The notes: generated from the letters alone by a model not told the origin. Positions 17,236 through 25,811 are shown, numbered from the stretch's first letter. The stretch: DNA of 55,406 bases from Arthrobacter sp. ISL-48 (GCF_018613805.1 NZ_JAGGPL010000022.1:110504-165909); one strand, 5' to 3'. Program-made: numbers and translations.

Positions 17236-18444
17236 TTGACCACCCCACAACCCCTGCGCATCGGCATGATCGGCTACGCCTTCATGGGCGCGGCGCACAC
17301 CCACGCGTGGCGTACGGCGCCGCGGTTCTTTGACCTTCCGATGGAACCGCAACTCACAGCGGTGGCCGGCCGCAGTGCCACCGGTGTCCAGGCGGCCGCC
17401 ACCAAACTGGGCTGGTCATCCACTGAGACGGACTGGCGGCGGCTGATTGAACGGGACGACATCGACCTGATCGATATCTGCACCCCCGGCGATACCCACG
17501 CGGACATTGCCATTGCGGCCCTTGAAGCAGGCAAGCATGTGCTCTGCGAGAAGCCCCTGGCGAATTCCGTAGCAGAGGCCGAGCGGATGACAGAGGCGGC
17601 GGAAGAGGCAGCGAAGAAGGGCGTATTCGCTATGTGCGGCTTCACCTACCGCCGCACCCCGGCGCTGGCTCTGGCCAAACGGATGGTGGAGCAGGGCCGC
17701 CTGGGAAACATCCGGCACGTCCGCGCCCAGTACCTGCAGGACTGGCTCAGCGACGAAAATGCGCCCATGACGTGGCGGCTGGACAAGTCAAAGTCCGGCT
17801 CCGGGTCCCTCGGAGACATCGGGGCGCACAGCATCGACGCCGCCCAGTGGGTCACCGGCCAGAAAATCAGCGGCGTCTCCGCACTCCTGCAAACCTTCGT
17901 CCCTGAGCGGCCCCTTGCAGGGAACCTCGTGGGACTCGGCGGCCACGGGGACGCTACAGGAAACGCCCCACGTGGAGCGGTCACCGTGGATGACGCTGCC
18001 ATCTTCAGCGCAAGGTTCGACGGCGGCGCTGCCGCTGCCGGTGCTGCTTCTACCGGTGCCATCGGCGTATTCGAGGCCACCCGGTATGCGCTGGGCCGCA
18101 AGAACGCCATGCGGCTCGAGGTCAACGGGACTAAGGGTTCGCTGGCCTTCGACTTTGAAGACATGAACGTGCTCTCCGTCTACGACGCCGCCGAAAGTCC
18201 TGACGCCGGCTTCCGGCGGATCATGGTCACCGAGCCAGAGCATCCGTATGTAGGCAACTGGTGGCCCACTGGCCACGGCCTCGGCTACGAACACGGCTTC
18301 ACCCACCAGGTGGTGGACCTGGTGAACGCGATCGGAGAACAACGCCAGCCAGAGCCGTCTTTCGCCGATGCCCTTCAGGTGCAGCGTGTGCTGGCCGCTG
18401 TAGAGGCGAGCGCTGCCTCTGCCAGCCGCTGGCACGACGTCTGA
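17236..18444 (+). CDS. Gfo/Idh/MocA-family oxidoreductase
   Basis: A 402-residue NAD(P)-dependent sugar dehydrogenase. The Rossmann motif IGMIGYAFMGAAHTHAW and the conserved CEKPLANS of the family (Lys near residue 100) are present; the catalytic His region is GDIGAHSIDAAQW. The start is TTG 17236 with AAAGGACA upstream. Such enzymes oxidise or reduce hydroxyl groups of sugars, inositols or sugar acids. It shares an operon with a ThuA protein and a second Gfo/Idh enzyme, 29 bases and an overlap apart. It is probably controlled by the divergent LacI repressor. Confidence 0.9.
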   Translation: MTTPQPLRIGMIGYAFMGAAHTHAWRTAPRFFDLPMEPQLTAVAGRSATGVQAAATKLGWSSTETDWRRLIERDDIDLIDICTPGDTHADIAIAALEAGKHVLCEKPLANSVAEAERMTEAAEEAAKKGVFAMCGFTYRRTPALALAKRMVEQGRLGNIRHVRAQYLQDWLSDENAPMTWRLDKSKSGSGSLGDIGAHSIDAAQWVTGQKISGVSALLQTFVPERPLAGNLVGLGGHGDATGNAPRGAVTVDDAAIFSARFDGGAAAAGAASTGAIGVFEATRYALGRKNAMRLEVNGTKGSLAFDFEDMNVLSVYDAAESPDAGFRRIMVTEPEHPYVGNWWPTGHGLGYEHGFTHQVVDLVNAIGEQRQPEPSFADALQVQRVLAAVEASAASASRWHDV

Positions 18445-18473
18445 ACGAATAACAAGCCAAGCAAAGGAATTCC

Positions 18474-19172
18474 ATGACAGGCAAGAAGACCGCACTGGTG
18501 GTCCGCGGCGGATGGGACGGGCACCAGCCTGTCGAGGCCACCGAACTCTTCATCCCGTTCCTCGAAGAAAATGGTTATGACCTGCGGGTGGAGGAATCCC
18601 CCAAGATCTATGCGGACGCAGACTACATGGCCGGAGTGGACCTGGTCGTGCAGTGCATGACCATGTCCGCCATCGAACGGGACGAATTCGAAGGGCTGCG
18701 CACCGCTGTCGAAAACGGCACTGGTCTTGCCGGCTGGCATGGCGGCATCGCCGATTCGTACCGCAACACTTCGGACTATCTGCACCTGATCGGCGGCCAG
18801 TTCGCCTGCCACCCCGGCAAGCACTCGGACGAATGCAGCGGAGAACAGGCAGACAACTACGTGCCCTACACGGTCAACATGCTCCCGGAGGCCGCAGACC
18901 ACCCCATCACCCGAGGCATCAGCGACTTTGACCTGGTCACCGAACAGTACTGGGTGCTTTCGGACGACTACATCGACGTGCTGGCCACCACCACGCAGAA
19001 AGTGCACGACTGGGATCCGTGGCACCGCGAGGTGACGTCACCGGCCATCTGGACCAGACAGTGGGGCGAGGGGCGGATCTTCGTCTGCACCCCTGGCCAC
19101 CGCGTGGAAATCCTTCAGGACAGCAACGTCCGCACCATCATCGAAAGGGGCCTGCTGTGGGCCAGCCGCTAA
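18474..19172 (+). CDS. ThuA-domain protein
   Basis: A 232-residue protein of the ThuA/class-I-glutamine-amidotransferase-like fold. The N-terminal VVRGGWDGHQPVEATE, the GLAGWHGGIADSYRN segment near residue 85 and a C-terminal FVCTPGHRVEIL are conserved ThuA features. ThuA was first linked to trehalose/sucrose catabolism in rhizobia and commonly accompanies Gfo/Idh dehydrogenases; its biochemical role in 3-keto-sugar metabolism is still being defined. AAAGGAA precedes ATG 18474, and its last 16 bases overlap the next gene, which suggests coupled translation. Confidence 0.87.
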   Translation: MTGKKTALVVRGGWDGHQPVEATELFIPFLEENGYDLRVEESPKIYADADYMAGVDLVVQCMTMSAIERDEFEGLRTAVENGTGLAGWHGGIADSYRNTSDYLHLIGGQFACHPGKHSDECSGEQADNYVPYTVNMLPEAADHPITRGISDFDLVTEQYWVLSDDYIDVLATTTQKVHDWDPWHREVTSPAIWTRQWGEGRIFVCTPGHRVEILQDSNVRTIIERGLLWASR

Positions 19173-20281
19173 ACGTAGGAATCATCGGATGCGGCGCGAT
19201 CATCGCCCAGTACCTGGCCAGCTTCCGGAAACTGGAGGCCGTCCGGCTGGTGGCCGTGGCGGACCTTGACCCGTCCCGTGCCCAGGCAGTAGCTGAGGAT
19301 TACGACGGCGTCAGGGCGCTTAGTGTTGAGGACCTCCTCGCCGCGGGCGACGTGGATCTGGTCCTGAACCTGACTATCCCAGCAGCCCATGCCGACGTCG
19401 CGCTGAAGGCCATCGCCGCAGGCAAGAGCGTCTACGGCGAAAAGCCGCTGGCCGCTACCACTGCCGAAGCACGGACAGTGCTGGAGGCGGCGCGGGCCGC
19501 GGGCGTCGTCGTCGGCTGCGCTCCCGATACTGTGCTGGGCACCGGAGTGCAGACAGCCCGGAAGGCGATCGACGACGGCCTGATCGGCAAGCCCATCTCA
19601 GCCTCCGCCACCATGGCCACCCCGGGCCACGAGCTCTGGCACCCGAACCCCGATTTCTACTATCAGCCAGGCGGCGGGCCACTGCTGGATATGGGCCCGT
19701 ACTACGTCAGCGCCCTCGTCACGCTCCTCGGCCCGGTGGTCTCCGTAACGGGCGCCGCCAGCCATACCCGCACCCAGCGCACCATCGGGTCCGGCCCACG
19801 GGCCGGCGACGTGATCCCCGTGACCGTCGATTCGCACGTGACCGGACTCCTCACCCATGAATCCGGGGCGATCTCCACGTTGGTCATGAGCTTCGACGCC
19901 GCCCGCACCAAGAGCCCCAATCTGGAGATCCACGGTGAAACAGGCTCCCTGGTGGTCCCGGATCCCAACAACTTCGACGGCGCGGTGGAGCTTTTCGCCC
20001 TGGGCGCTGAGGGCTGGGAAACCATCCCGGTTGCGGCCGGCTACAAGGACGCCGGCAGGGGCTTCGGCATCGCGGACCTCGCCGCGACCCCGGCTGGAGC
20101 GGAACCACGCGCTGGTGGATTGCTGGCTTTCCATGTTCTGGACGTCATGGAATCGGTGCTCGCATCAGCCCGGACGGGGTCCGCCGTGACGATCGGCAGC
20201 ACAGCGCCACGCCCCGAGCTGGTGCCGCTGACTGCCTTAGCCGATCCTGTCACTGCGGGCGGTGCGGTTCCGTCCCAATGA
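19157..20281 (+). CDS. Gfo/Idh/MocA-family oxidoreductase (second)
   Basis: A 374-residue paralogue of the first oxidoreductase. The Rossmann motif NVGIIGCGAIIAQYL begins at residue 6 and the family lysine lies in YGEKPLAAT. The start is GTG 19157 inside the end of the ThuA gene, the only start near the nucleotide-binding motif. A central PDFYYQPGGGPLLDMGPYY segment carries the substrate-binding aromatic residues seen in this group. Together the three genes look like a cassette for oxidising and cleaving a sugar or cyclitol. Its 3' end overlaps the convergent diguanylate cyclase gene by 45 bases. Confidence 0.88.
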   Translation: MGQPLNVGIIGCGAIIAQYLASFRKLEAVRLVAVADLDPSRAQAVAEDYDGVRALSVEDLLAAGDVDLVLNLTIPAAHADVALKAIAAGKSVYGEKPLAATTAEARTVLEAARAAGVVVGCAPDTVLGTGVQTARKAIDDGLIGKPISASATMATPGHELWHPNPDFYYQPGGGPLLDMGPYYVSALVTLLGPVVSVTGAASHTRTQRTIGSGPRAGDVIPVTVDSHVTGLLTHESGAISTLVMSFDAARTKSPNLEIHGETGSLVVPDPNNFDGAVELFALGAEGWETIPVAAGYKDAGRGFGIADLAATPAGAEPRAGGLLAFHVLDVMESVLASARTGSAVTIGSTAPRPELVPLTALADPVTAGGAVPSQ

Positions 20282-21388
20282 CTTCGCGGTGTACAAGGCT
20301 GCATCAGCGGCGGCGATGAGCGCCCCCAAACCGGCGGTGCCGGCGTCGTACGTTGCAACGCCATAACTGACGGTGGGCATCTGCAGTCCATCCGCCTCTG
20401 AGGCCAGGGCCAGCCGGCGGCTGACCTCGTCGGCGATACTCTCTGCGCGGTCGGCGGAGGCGCCCGGGAGGAGCAGAACAAACTCTTCCCCGCCGTACCG
20501 TCCCGCCAGGTCGGTTGAACGGACAGTGTCCTGGCAGGCCCCGGCAAAGGCCTGCAGCGCCAGGTCTCCTGCAGCGTGCCCGTAAGTATCGTTGACCGCC
20601 TTGAAGTGGTCCAGGTCAGCCAGGATGAGCGCGCCGGACGCCCGCGATACGGCGGGATCCGCCAGCTGCTCCGTGGCGAGATCCAGGAACGCCTTGCGAT
20701 TGAGGAGCCCCGTGAGGTCGTCACGGGTGGCTACCATCCGCAGGGCACGCGTCTGCTGCTCAGTGCTGAGCGCGGCCATGCTGAAGGACACCACAACCAG
20801 CATCACCATCGTGACCAGGGTGGTGACCGCGGAGCCAAAGAACGCGTCAAAGACGGGACCCTCAGGCCCATCCAGGAGGAAGGCCACCAGGCGTCCGAAG
20901 TAGAAAACAGACACGCCTGCTGCTGCCGCGGCCATCGGAATCCGGACGCGGGAATAGCCAGGCTCCAGGCGCCAGAGTTCCCTGGATCCGAGACCGATGC
21001 TGATGCTCATGGCGGCCAGGAACACCGGCCCCCCGGACCACGTGTTCGTGGCGGGATTGTCCAAGACGGAAGCAACCAGGGTGACCAGCGGGAGGCCTGT
21101 AAACGCCCATCTTGGCGGTGGACCCGTCCGCAGCGAGCGGGCCCCTGCCCAGACCGCCACCCCGCCGTGCACCAGCAGCACGTTCCCGAGCGGGTTTGCC
21201 CAGAATTGGTGGGACGAGCCGTTCAGCAGGAAACACGCCGATCCGGCCAGGAAAAACACGATGGCAAGACACCACCAGCCGCTGTACGCGGAACGCGTGG
21301 TGCGGTAGGACGAAAAGTAGAATAGCGGCCCAAGCACCAGGGCCATCAGGCCGAACGCAATCCTTAGGGTTGCCGTGTCCAGAGCCAT
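20237..21388 (-). CDS. membrane diguanylate cyclase (GGDEF)
   Basis: A 383-residue protein with about six to seven hydrophobic segments (residues 5-215) followed by a GGDEF domain. The active-site loop is GGEEF, which is catalytically competent, and RSTD five residues before it is a product-inhibition I-site. It should make cyclic di-GMP from two GTP in response to a membrane signal. ATG 21388 is chosen because the hydrophobic region begins there; the longer frame runs into the intergenic region with no membrane-compatible sequence. It is transcribed towards the Gfo/Idh gene and overlaps its end by 45 bases. Confidence 0.87.
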   Translation of the reverse strand: MALDTATLRIAFGLMALVLGPLFYFSSYRTTRSAYSGWWCLAIVFFLAGSACFLLNGSSHQFWANPLGNVLLVHGGVAVWAGARSLRTGPPPRWAFTGLPLVTLVASVLDNPATNTWSGGPVFLAAMSISIGLGSRELWRLEPGYSRVRIPMAAAAAGVSVFYFGRLVAFLLDGPEGPVFDAFFGSAVTTLVTMVMLVVVSFSMAALSTEQQTRALRMVATRDDLTGLLNRKAFLDLATEQLADPAVSRASGALILADLDHFKAVNDTYGHAAGDLALQAFAGACQDTVRSTDLAGRYGGEEFVLLLPGASADRAESIADEVSRRLALASEADGLQMPTVSYGVATYDAGTAGLGALIAAADAALYTAKSLGRNRTARSDRIG

Positions 21389-21456
21389 TTTTCCGCCGTC
21401 CCTGAGGGCAAGTGATGCACGCCCCAGTATGTCACCCCCTCCCCAGCGTGCGCCCG

Positions 21457-22050
21457 TTATCCTGATACCAGTTGGGCCGCGCCGAACGAGACGCTGAACT
21501 GGACACACCACAGATCAACGGAACTGTACTTTGAGAGTTCAACGTCAGCCGGAAGGTCGTAGACCTGGTTTCCCTGGTTGCCCTTAATCATGCCGAGGTC
21601 ATATCGCTCTGCCGATCCGGCGGTGTACCAGCCACCCGCTCCTTCCACCACGTCGGCTGCGCTCAACCAGACGTGCACATCAGGCCCGTTTGATGTGTCG
21701 AGGTTCTCCAAGGTAAGGACCCGGGAGCCGTCCGGCTGCTTGATGATTCGGACGGTCCCCGTGGTGGCGTGTTCGTGGCTGAGCAACGAGCCCCGTGCCA
21801 GCTCTACCGGCGCGGCAGGGACCGGCGGGGTGGTTGTTCCGGGCAAAGACGGTGCCGGGGACATGGGTGCCGGGGACGAGGCGGCCGGCCCGGCTGTGGC
21901 GACGATCGGGAGCTGTTCGTCGACGCGGATGTCGACAAAAAGGAGCCAGGGTTTGAACACGACAAGCGCGGCAACGAGTCCGGCCACCGCAACCGCCGCC
22001 GCGAGGGCTCCAAGGCGCCTGCGCCTGCCCGTCTTGCTGTCTTCGCTCAT
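21457..22050 (-). CDS. DM13-domain protein, membrane anchored
   Basis: A 197-residue protein with a basic N terminus, one membrane segment (about residues 13-33) and a Pro/Ser/Thr-rich linker to about residue 85. A DM13 domain follows (GTVRIIKQPDGSRVLTLENL, then GPDVHVWLSA and the C-terminal WCVQFSVSFGAAQL). DM13 domains are thought to take part in redox or electron transfer through a near-invariant Cys, here in the WCVQF motif. The protein should face the outside of the cell. It is on the same strand as, and 68 bases upstream of, the diguanylate cyclase; a functional link is not evident. Confidence 0.82.
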   Translation of the reverse strand: MSEDSKTGRRRRLGALAAAVAVAGLVAALVVFKPWLLFVDIRVDEQLPIVATAGPAASSPAPMSPAPSLPGTTTPPVPAAPVELARGSLLSHEHATTGTVRIIKQPDGSRVLTLENLDTSNGPDVHVWLSAADVVEGAGGWYTAGSAERYDLGMIKGNQGNQVYDLPADVELSKYSSVDLWCVQFSVSFGAAQLVSG

Positions 22051-22155
22051 GTGTTCATCGTCCGCGCGATTAATGCACCGGGCAACGGCCGGAGATTACC
22101 AGTTGCGAACGTTCACCCTGATTACTGGCTTTCCGGGCGCCGATATCGGCAAAAC

Positions 22156-22845
22156 CTACCCGCGGTCTTCTTTCGCGCGCTTGGATGACCGGTCCCGCCC
22201 GTGAAGCTGTTCAAAGCCGTCAAGCAGCAGGTCGAGGGCGAATTCGAACTCAACCTGGTCATCGCAGCCTTGCCCCACCACCGATTCGTCGTCGTGCCTG
22301 GCCGCCATGGCGACCTGCAGGATGTTCGGGTACCTCTGGGACATCTCCTGGAACGAGGCGGCCTGCACCTCAGGCGGCACTTCGGCCTCCGATTTGTGGG
22401 TGGCCGGTTCGTCGAACAGTTCCTGGGTAAACCCCCACATGCGGCTGCCAAGGGCATGCATGACGTGGTGGGTGAGATCGACAGTAAACCCCCCGGCCAG
22501 GAACATCGCGATAATGTCATCCATGTACCGGAGGACTGCCGGCGTCCTGCTGGTGCGCGATTCCAGCAGGTGACGAGCCCACGGGTGGCGGAGCAACGCC
22601 TGCCGCGCCGAGAGCACCCTCGCCCGGACGGCACCCTTCCAGCCGGGGTCGTGGACTGCAGGACCGATTTCGCCGACGATGACATCCACCATGCCGTCAA
22701 GGAGTTCCTCCTTGCTGGCGACGTGTTTGTAGAGAGCCATGGGCACCACACCGAGTTCCTGTGAGAGCCTGCGCATGCTGAGTGACTCGATGCCGGCTTC
22801 ATCAGCCAGAACGACGGCGGCGCCCAGCAGGTGTAGACCGTACAC
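22156..22845 (-). CDS. TetR-family regulator with TetR_C domain, short N terminus
   Basis: A 229-residue regulator. The helix-turn-helix is MRRLSQELGVVPMALYKHVASKEEL, split over residues 24-48, and the rest matches the tetracycline-repressor-like C-terminal domain. The start is GTG 22845 because a TAA in the same frame lies at 22849-22851; this leaves only about 10 residues before helix 1, shorter than usual, so the N terminus may have been clipped. It is divergent from the remains of a DUF2306 membrane-protein gene starting at 22868, a pair found together in related genomes. Its target gene is now broken. Confidence 0.78.
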   Translation of the reverse strand: MYGLHLLGAAVVLADEAGIESLSMRRLSQELGVVPMALYKHVASKEELLDGMVDVIVGEIGPAVHDPGWKGAVRARVLSARQALLRHPWARHLLESRTSRTPAVLRYMDDIIAMFLAGGFTVDLTHHVMHALGSRMWGFTQELFDEPATHKSEAEVPPEVQAASFQEMSQRYPNILQVAMAARHDDESVVGQGCDDQVEFEFALDLLLDGFEQLHGRDRSSKRAKEDRG

Positions 22846-22867
22846 CCATTAAGGGCTAGGACCAGTC

Positions 22868-23009
22868 ATGCCAACGGTTACCATTCCAACCATCCAGCCG
22901 GTCAGGCGCTCCCTGGCCTCCTGGCTCGTGCCTGCCGGACTGATCCTTCTCAGCCTCATCCCGGTGATCGCCGGAGCGTCGCGGCTAGCAGAGCCGACCG
23001 GCGGTGCTG
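22868..23009 (+). pseudogene. DUF2306 membrane protein, 5' fragment
   Basis: About 47 codons of a DUF2306-type membrane protein, with GGAC seven bases before ATG 22868. The translated SWLVPAGLILLSLIPVIAGA is the characteristic first membrane helix of the family. The similarity stops after about PTGGA (near 23009), where sequence of a reverse-strand resolvase begins. The matching 3' end of the gene is found 9.8 kb away at 32805-33010. The middle of roughly 110-120 codons is missing from both pieces. Confidence 0.75.
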
Positions 23010-23511
23010 CCTGTGGTGGTGTGTACCCCGTTCCGATGCAGGCTGACGAGGTGAGTTTCCCCTGGGCCTTGGAGAGTTTCGGTTGCTTCCCCCGGAGACG
23101 GCCCTTCGCCTTCGCTACGGCCATCCCTTCCCGTGTTCTGGCGCGGATGAGGTCAGCTTCGAACTCGGCGACCATCCCCAGCACGTTGAAGAGGAGCTTT
23201 CCCACCGGATCGTGGGGATCGTAGATGCTGCCGCCGAGATTCAAGGCGACACCTTGGCGGGTGAGCTCATCAGCGATGTCCCTGGCGTCCGGCAGCGAAC
23301 GGGCCAGACGATCAAGCTTGGTTACCACCAGAGTGTCACCCTTCCGGCACGCTGCCACGGCCTTGCCCAGCCCGGGGCGTTCGCGCTGGGTGCCGGTGGA
23401 TCCGTGATCGACGTAGATCGCATCGGGGTCCACGCCGGCGGCCGAGAGAGCGTCCCGCTGCGCGGTCAAGTCCTGGGTGTTGGTCGAGACGCGGGCGTAT
23501 CCGATGAGTAT
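23010..23511 (-). pseudogene. serine resolvase, decayed
   Basis: A resolvase of the Tn3/Hin serine-recombinase family. The N-terminal catalytic motif LIGYARVSTNTQDL, GSTGTQRERPGL, TKLDRLARSL and MVAEFEADLIRARTREGM are all readable. The expected start codon position (23509-23511) is ATA instead of ATG, with a GGGGG site upstream. The helix-turn-helix at the end is lost: a one-base shift near GGGGAAAC (about 23050) takes the frame out of the expected THLVSLHR segment, and the homology ends at the junction with the DUF2306 fragment. It is therefore probably not functional. Its upstream region was the site of a Tn402-like insertion. Confidence 0.75.
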
Positions 23512-23603
23512 GCCCCCGAGTGTAGCGTTTAAGGCACCTTCACCGGGCAGCTTTGCGGGCGGGTCATACGGGAATCTGGAAATCCCGGAACTCCGGGTGT
23601 GGA

Positions 23604-23651
23604 TGTCATTTTCCGAAGTCGTCTGCACGGGATGTCAGAAGTCGTCTGCAC
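23604..23651 (+). repeat. left Tn402/Tn5053-like terminal repeat (two sub-repeats)
   Basis: A 25-base outer repeat (23604-23628) begins TGTCATTTTC and ends CTGCAC; it differs at about three positions from the class 1 integron IRi as I remember it. After three bases comes a 20-base inner repeat (23632-23651) ending GAAGTCGTCTGCAC, like the internal transposase-binding repeats of that family. The same arrangement is found in mirror image at 32757-32804, with 42 of 48 positions identical. The outer tip at 23604 faces the resolvase. Confidence 0.75.
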
Positions 23652-23714
23652 TTGCCGCTCCTGATGGCCAGGCATCCGGGTGCCCGGGTGCGGTGGGTAC
23701 ATTTCGTGCCGGCG

Positions 23715-24194
23715 TCAGCCGCCGTCACCCAGCTGCCGGCGGAGGCTGGCTGCAATTTTTCCGGCGTTGTCGATTTCCGCCGCTGTCAGTGCGTCGATGA
23801 AGAGTTCACGGATAAGGCGGAGGTGTGAGACGGACGCGCTTCGGAATTTCCTTGCACCGTCATCGGTAAGCTCCACGGCCGCGCCGCCGTTGTCCGCATC
23901 CGACCGGCGGCGGCGAATCAGCCCGCGGGCTTCCATCCTGCCCAGGTGGTGCGAGAGGCGGCTGCGCTCCCAGCCAATGACCTCGGCCAGGACGGATGAC
24001 CGAAGCCGATGGTCAGCCGCCTCGCTGAGTGCCAGCAACACCCCATAGTCGCCCGGGGAGACTCCTGATGAGGATTGCAGTCCCGAGGCCAGGGCCCGTT
24101 GCAGAGCCCCAGCGGTCTCGATGTACTCCCGCCATACGGCTAGTTCTGTCCGGTTTGGACTCCGCCGTGCGTGTTCGCGGGGGTGATTGCTCAT
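23715..24194 (-). CDS. MarR-family transcriptional regulator
   Basis: A 159-residue winged-helix regulator: recognition region RSSVLAEVIGWERSRLSHHL, wing RRRRSDADNGGAAVELTDDG, and dimerisation helices at both ends. It is divergent from a DoxX-LUD operon, and three copies of a TTGACATGTCAA-type palindrome lie between them, the closest 16 bases upstream of its start. Autorepression and control of DoxX and LUD are inferred; MarR/DoxX pairs often respond to electrophiles or oxidants. ATG 24194 has a weak upstream purine stretch. Confidence 0.87.
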   Translation of the reverse strand: MSNHPREHARRSPNRTELAVWREYIETAGALQRALASGLQSSSGVSPGDYGVLLALSEAADHRLRSSVLAEVIGWERSRLSHHLGRMEARGLIRRRRSDADNGGAAVELTDDGARKFRSASVSHLRLIRELFIDALTAAEIDNAGKIAASLRRQLGDGG

Positions 24195-24209
24195 CTACTG
24201 CCCCTTCCA

Positions 24210-24269
24210 TTGACATGTCAATCATAAGGGGACAAGAATTGACACGTCACTTACAAATTGACATGTCAT
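24210..24269. promoter_or_regulatory. three MarR operators, TTGACATGTCAA type
   Basis: Palindromes occur at 24210-24221 (TTGACATGTCAA, perfect), 24239-24250 (TTGACACGTCAC) and 24258-24269 (TTGACATGTCAT). On the minus strand a -10-like TATGAT (24221-24226) abuts the first site, so binding would block the MarR promoter. The other two are placed to block the DoxX promoter. Spacings are 29 and 19 bases. Confidence 0.72.
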
Positions 24270-24365
24270 CAGCGGGGTTCGGCGAAGAAAGGTGGCACTA
24301 AAGCGACGGACCTAGGTCCGGGCGGCGACCTTGGGAAATCTCCAACTACTTTTCAAGGAAACTTC

Positions 24366-24740
24366 GTGAACATTTTCCTCTGGATCATCGCGTCCCTGCT
24401 CGCGTTGCTCTTTCTTGCCACGGGCATCATGAAATTGGCCCAGCCCAAGGAAAAACTTGCCGCCGCCGGCCAAGGATGGGTCGAAGACTTCCCCGAAACG
24501 GCGATCAAGGCCATCGGCACAGCAGAGATTCTTGGCGCGCTGGGCCTGGTCCTTCCAGCCCTGCTGAATATCGTCCCCATCCTGGTTCCGACCGCAGCCA
24601 CAGGACTGTTCCTGCTCATGATCGGCGCCGCCATCACGCACGGCCGGCGAAAAGAAATCCCCAATATCGTTGCCAATGTCGTCCTGGGCCTCCTGGCCGT
24701 GACCATCGCCATTACCCGCTTCGGCACCTACAACTTCTGA
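24366..24740 (+). CDS. DoxX-family membrane protein
   Basis: A 124-residue protein with four hydrophobic helices. The N terminus ALLFLATGIMKLAQPKEKL and the third-helix region TGLFLLMIGAAITHGRRKE are typical of the DoxX family. The start is GTG 24366 with AAGGA upstream; the longer open frame has no ribosome site and runs through the operators. DoxX proteins are small membrane proteins associated with redox homeostasis and thiol stress in actinobacteria. The LUD-domain gene follows on the same strand 107 bases on, and both should answer to the divergent MarR. Confidence 0.82.
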   Translation: MNIFLWIIASLLALLFLATGIMKLAQPKEKLAAAGQGWVEDFPETAIKAIGTAEILGALGLVLPALLNIVPILVPTAATGLFLLMIGAAITHGRRKEIPNIVANVVLGLLAVTIAITRFGTYNF

Positions 24741-24847
24741 TCGGGCAGAGCCTCGCCCCGAAGTCTCCGCAGTCATCGAAAGGCCGCCAGCAAATGCTTT
24801 CCAACGCCGCATCGTCACCCAGTACTGGATCCACAAGGAGCACAACC

Positions 24848-25501
24848 GTGACTAGTTCATTTGAACCGTCCACTTCACCAGCGTCGGCCGCCGCGTCCGA
24901 CTTCAGTAAGCCAGCCGACCGTACGACACTGGAGCGCGTCGTCGAAGCGCTCACCGCCCGCGGAACCGATGTCCGAATCCTGTCTGATCGTTCGGAGGCC
25001 AGAGCCGCCGTCGACCAACTCATACCCGATGGCACCTTGGTCTACACCACCACCTCGCGCACCCTCGATGAACTCGGGATCTCCGACGATGTCCGGTCTG
25101 CAACGCGATACCGGACCACTCGCAGCTACACAGAAACGCTCGACCCTGCCACCCAAATGGACGAGTTCCGCCGTCATGTCTCCACCATGGACGTCGTAAT
25201 TGGCAGCGTCCACGCCGTCACCGAGGACGGGCACGTCGTGATCGCATCAGCCAGCGGCAGCCAGCTCGCCCCATACGCCTTCGGCGCCAGTCACGTGATC
25301 TGGGTCGTCGGCGCCCAAAAGATCGTCAAGGATCTCGACGAGGCCCTTGCCCGGATCGAACAGTACAGCCTGCCTTTGGAAAGCGAACGCCTGCAGCAGG
25401 TTTATGGCCAGCCGAGCATTATCGGCAAACAGCTCGTAGTCAGCCACGAACGGCCCGGTCGAAACACCATGCTCCTGCTGGAGGACGCCATCGGATTCTG
25501 A
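24848..25501 (+). CDS. LUD-domain protein (LutC/YkgG family)
   Basis: A 217-residue protein of the LUD superfamily. Recognisable segments are LVYTTTSRTLDELGI, HVVIASASGSQLAPYAFG and the C-terminal GRNTMLLLEDAIGF. The start is GTG 24848, seven bases after AAGGAG (24835-24840); an ATG further upstream lacks such a site. LutC/YkgG proteins belong to the LutABC L-lactate oxidation complex, but lone LUD genes like this one have no settled function. There are no lutA or lutB genes nearby, so lactate oxidation is unlikely by itself. Control by MarR suggests a stress role. Confidence 0.8.
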   Translation: MTSSFEPSTSPASAAASDFSKPADRTTLERVVEALTARGTDVRILSDRSEARAAVDQLIPDGTLVYTTTSRTLDELGISDDVRSATRYRTTRSYTETLDPATQMDEFRRHVSTMDVVIGSVHAVTEDGHVVIASASGSQLAPYAFGASHVIWVVGAQKIVKDLDEALARIEQYSLPLESERLQQVYGQPSIIGKQLVVSHERPGRNTMLLLEDAIGF

Positions 25502-25811
25502 CACCCGCAGGGCGACCCCATGATCCAGCGACGGAACGCCCGGCCCATGAGGCCCTACCGATCCGGCCCGGATGGATTACCGCGGGCGTTCCACTTCCTA
25601 GGAAGTTGGACGCCCGGGGATTGTTCACTCGGGAAGTGGCTTGCCACGTAACTTCGTTCCACAACTATGTGCCTAAGGTCGTCAAGGAGGGGGCGGGGAC
25701 GCTTGCAACTGAACGTCTACGTCCCAACAGCCTCGGACGGGCACTTCCTGGGGTGGCTTGTGGAAAAGTGAAATATCCGACTAAGGTCGTGCTCTTCGAC
25801 GTGGCGTGTTC
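25502..25811. other. convergent intergenic region with hairpin
   Basis: A 310-base gap between the ends of the LUD gene and the AmaP-like gene. An imperfect hairpin at 25584-25615 (arms begin GGGCGT and end ACGCCC, 13 of 15 positions paired, loop TA) can stop transcription from both sides. No gene is seen; reading frames here lack ribosome sites. Confidence 0.5.
25584..25615. terminator. bidirectional hairpin between convergent genes
   Basis: The left arm 25584-25598 pairs with 25601-25615 with two mismatches and a two-base loop. It lies between the stops of the LUD and AmaP-like genes. No T tract follows, as is usual in this GC range. Confidence 0.45.

Noticed and set aside
23512..23628. 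Longer N terminus for the resolvase from a GTG at 23628
   Set aside because: The first ten codons would be the Tn402-like terminal repeat, and the family N terminus begins at the ATA codon position; the extension is insertion DNA.
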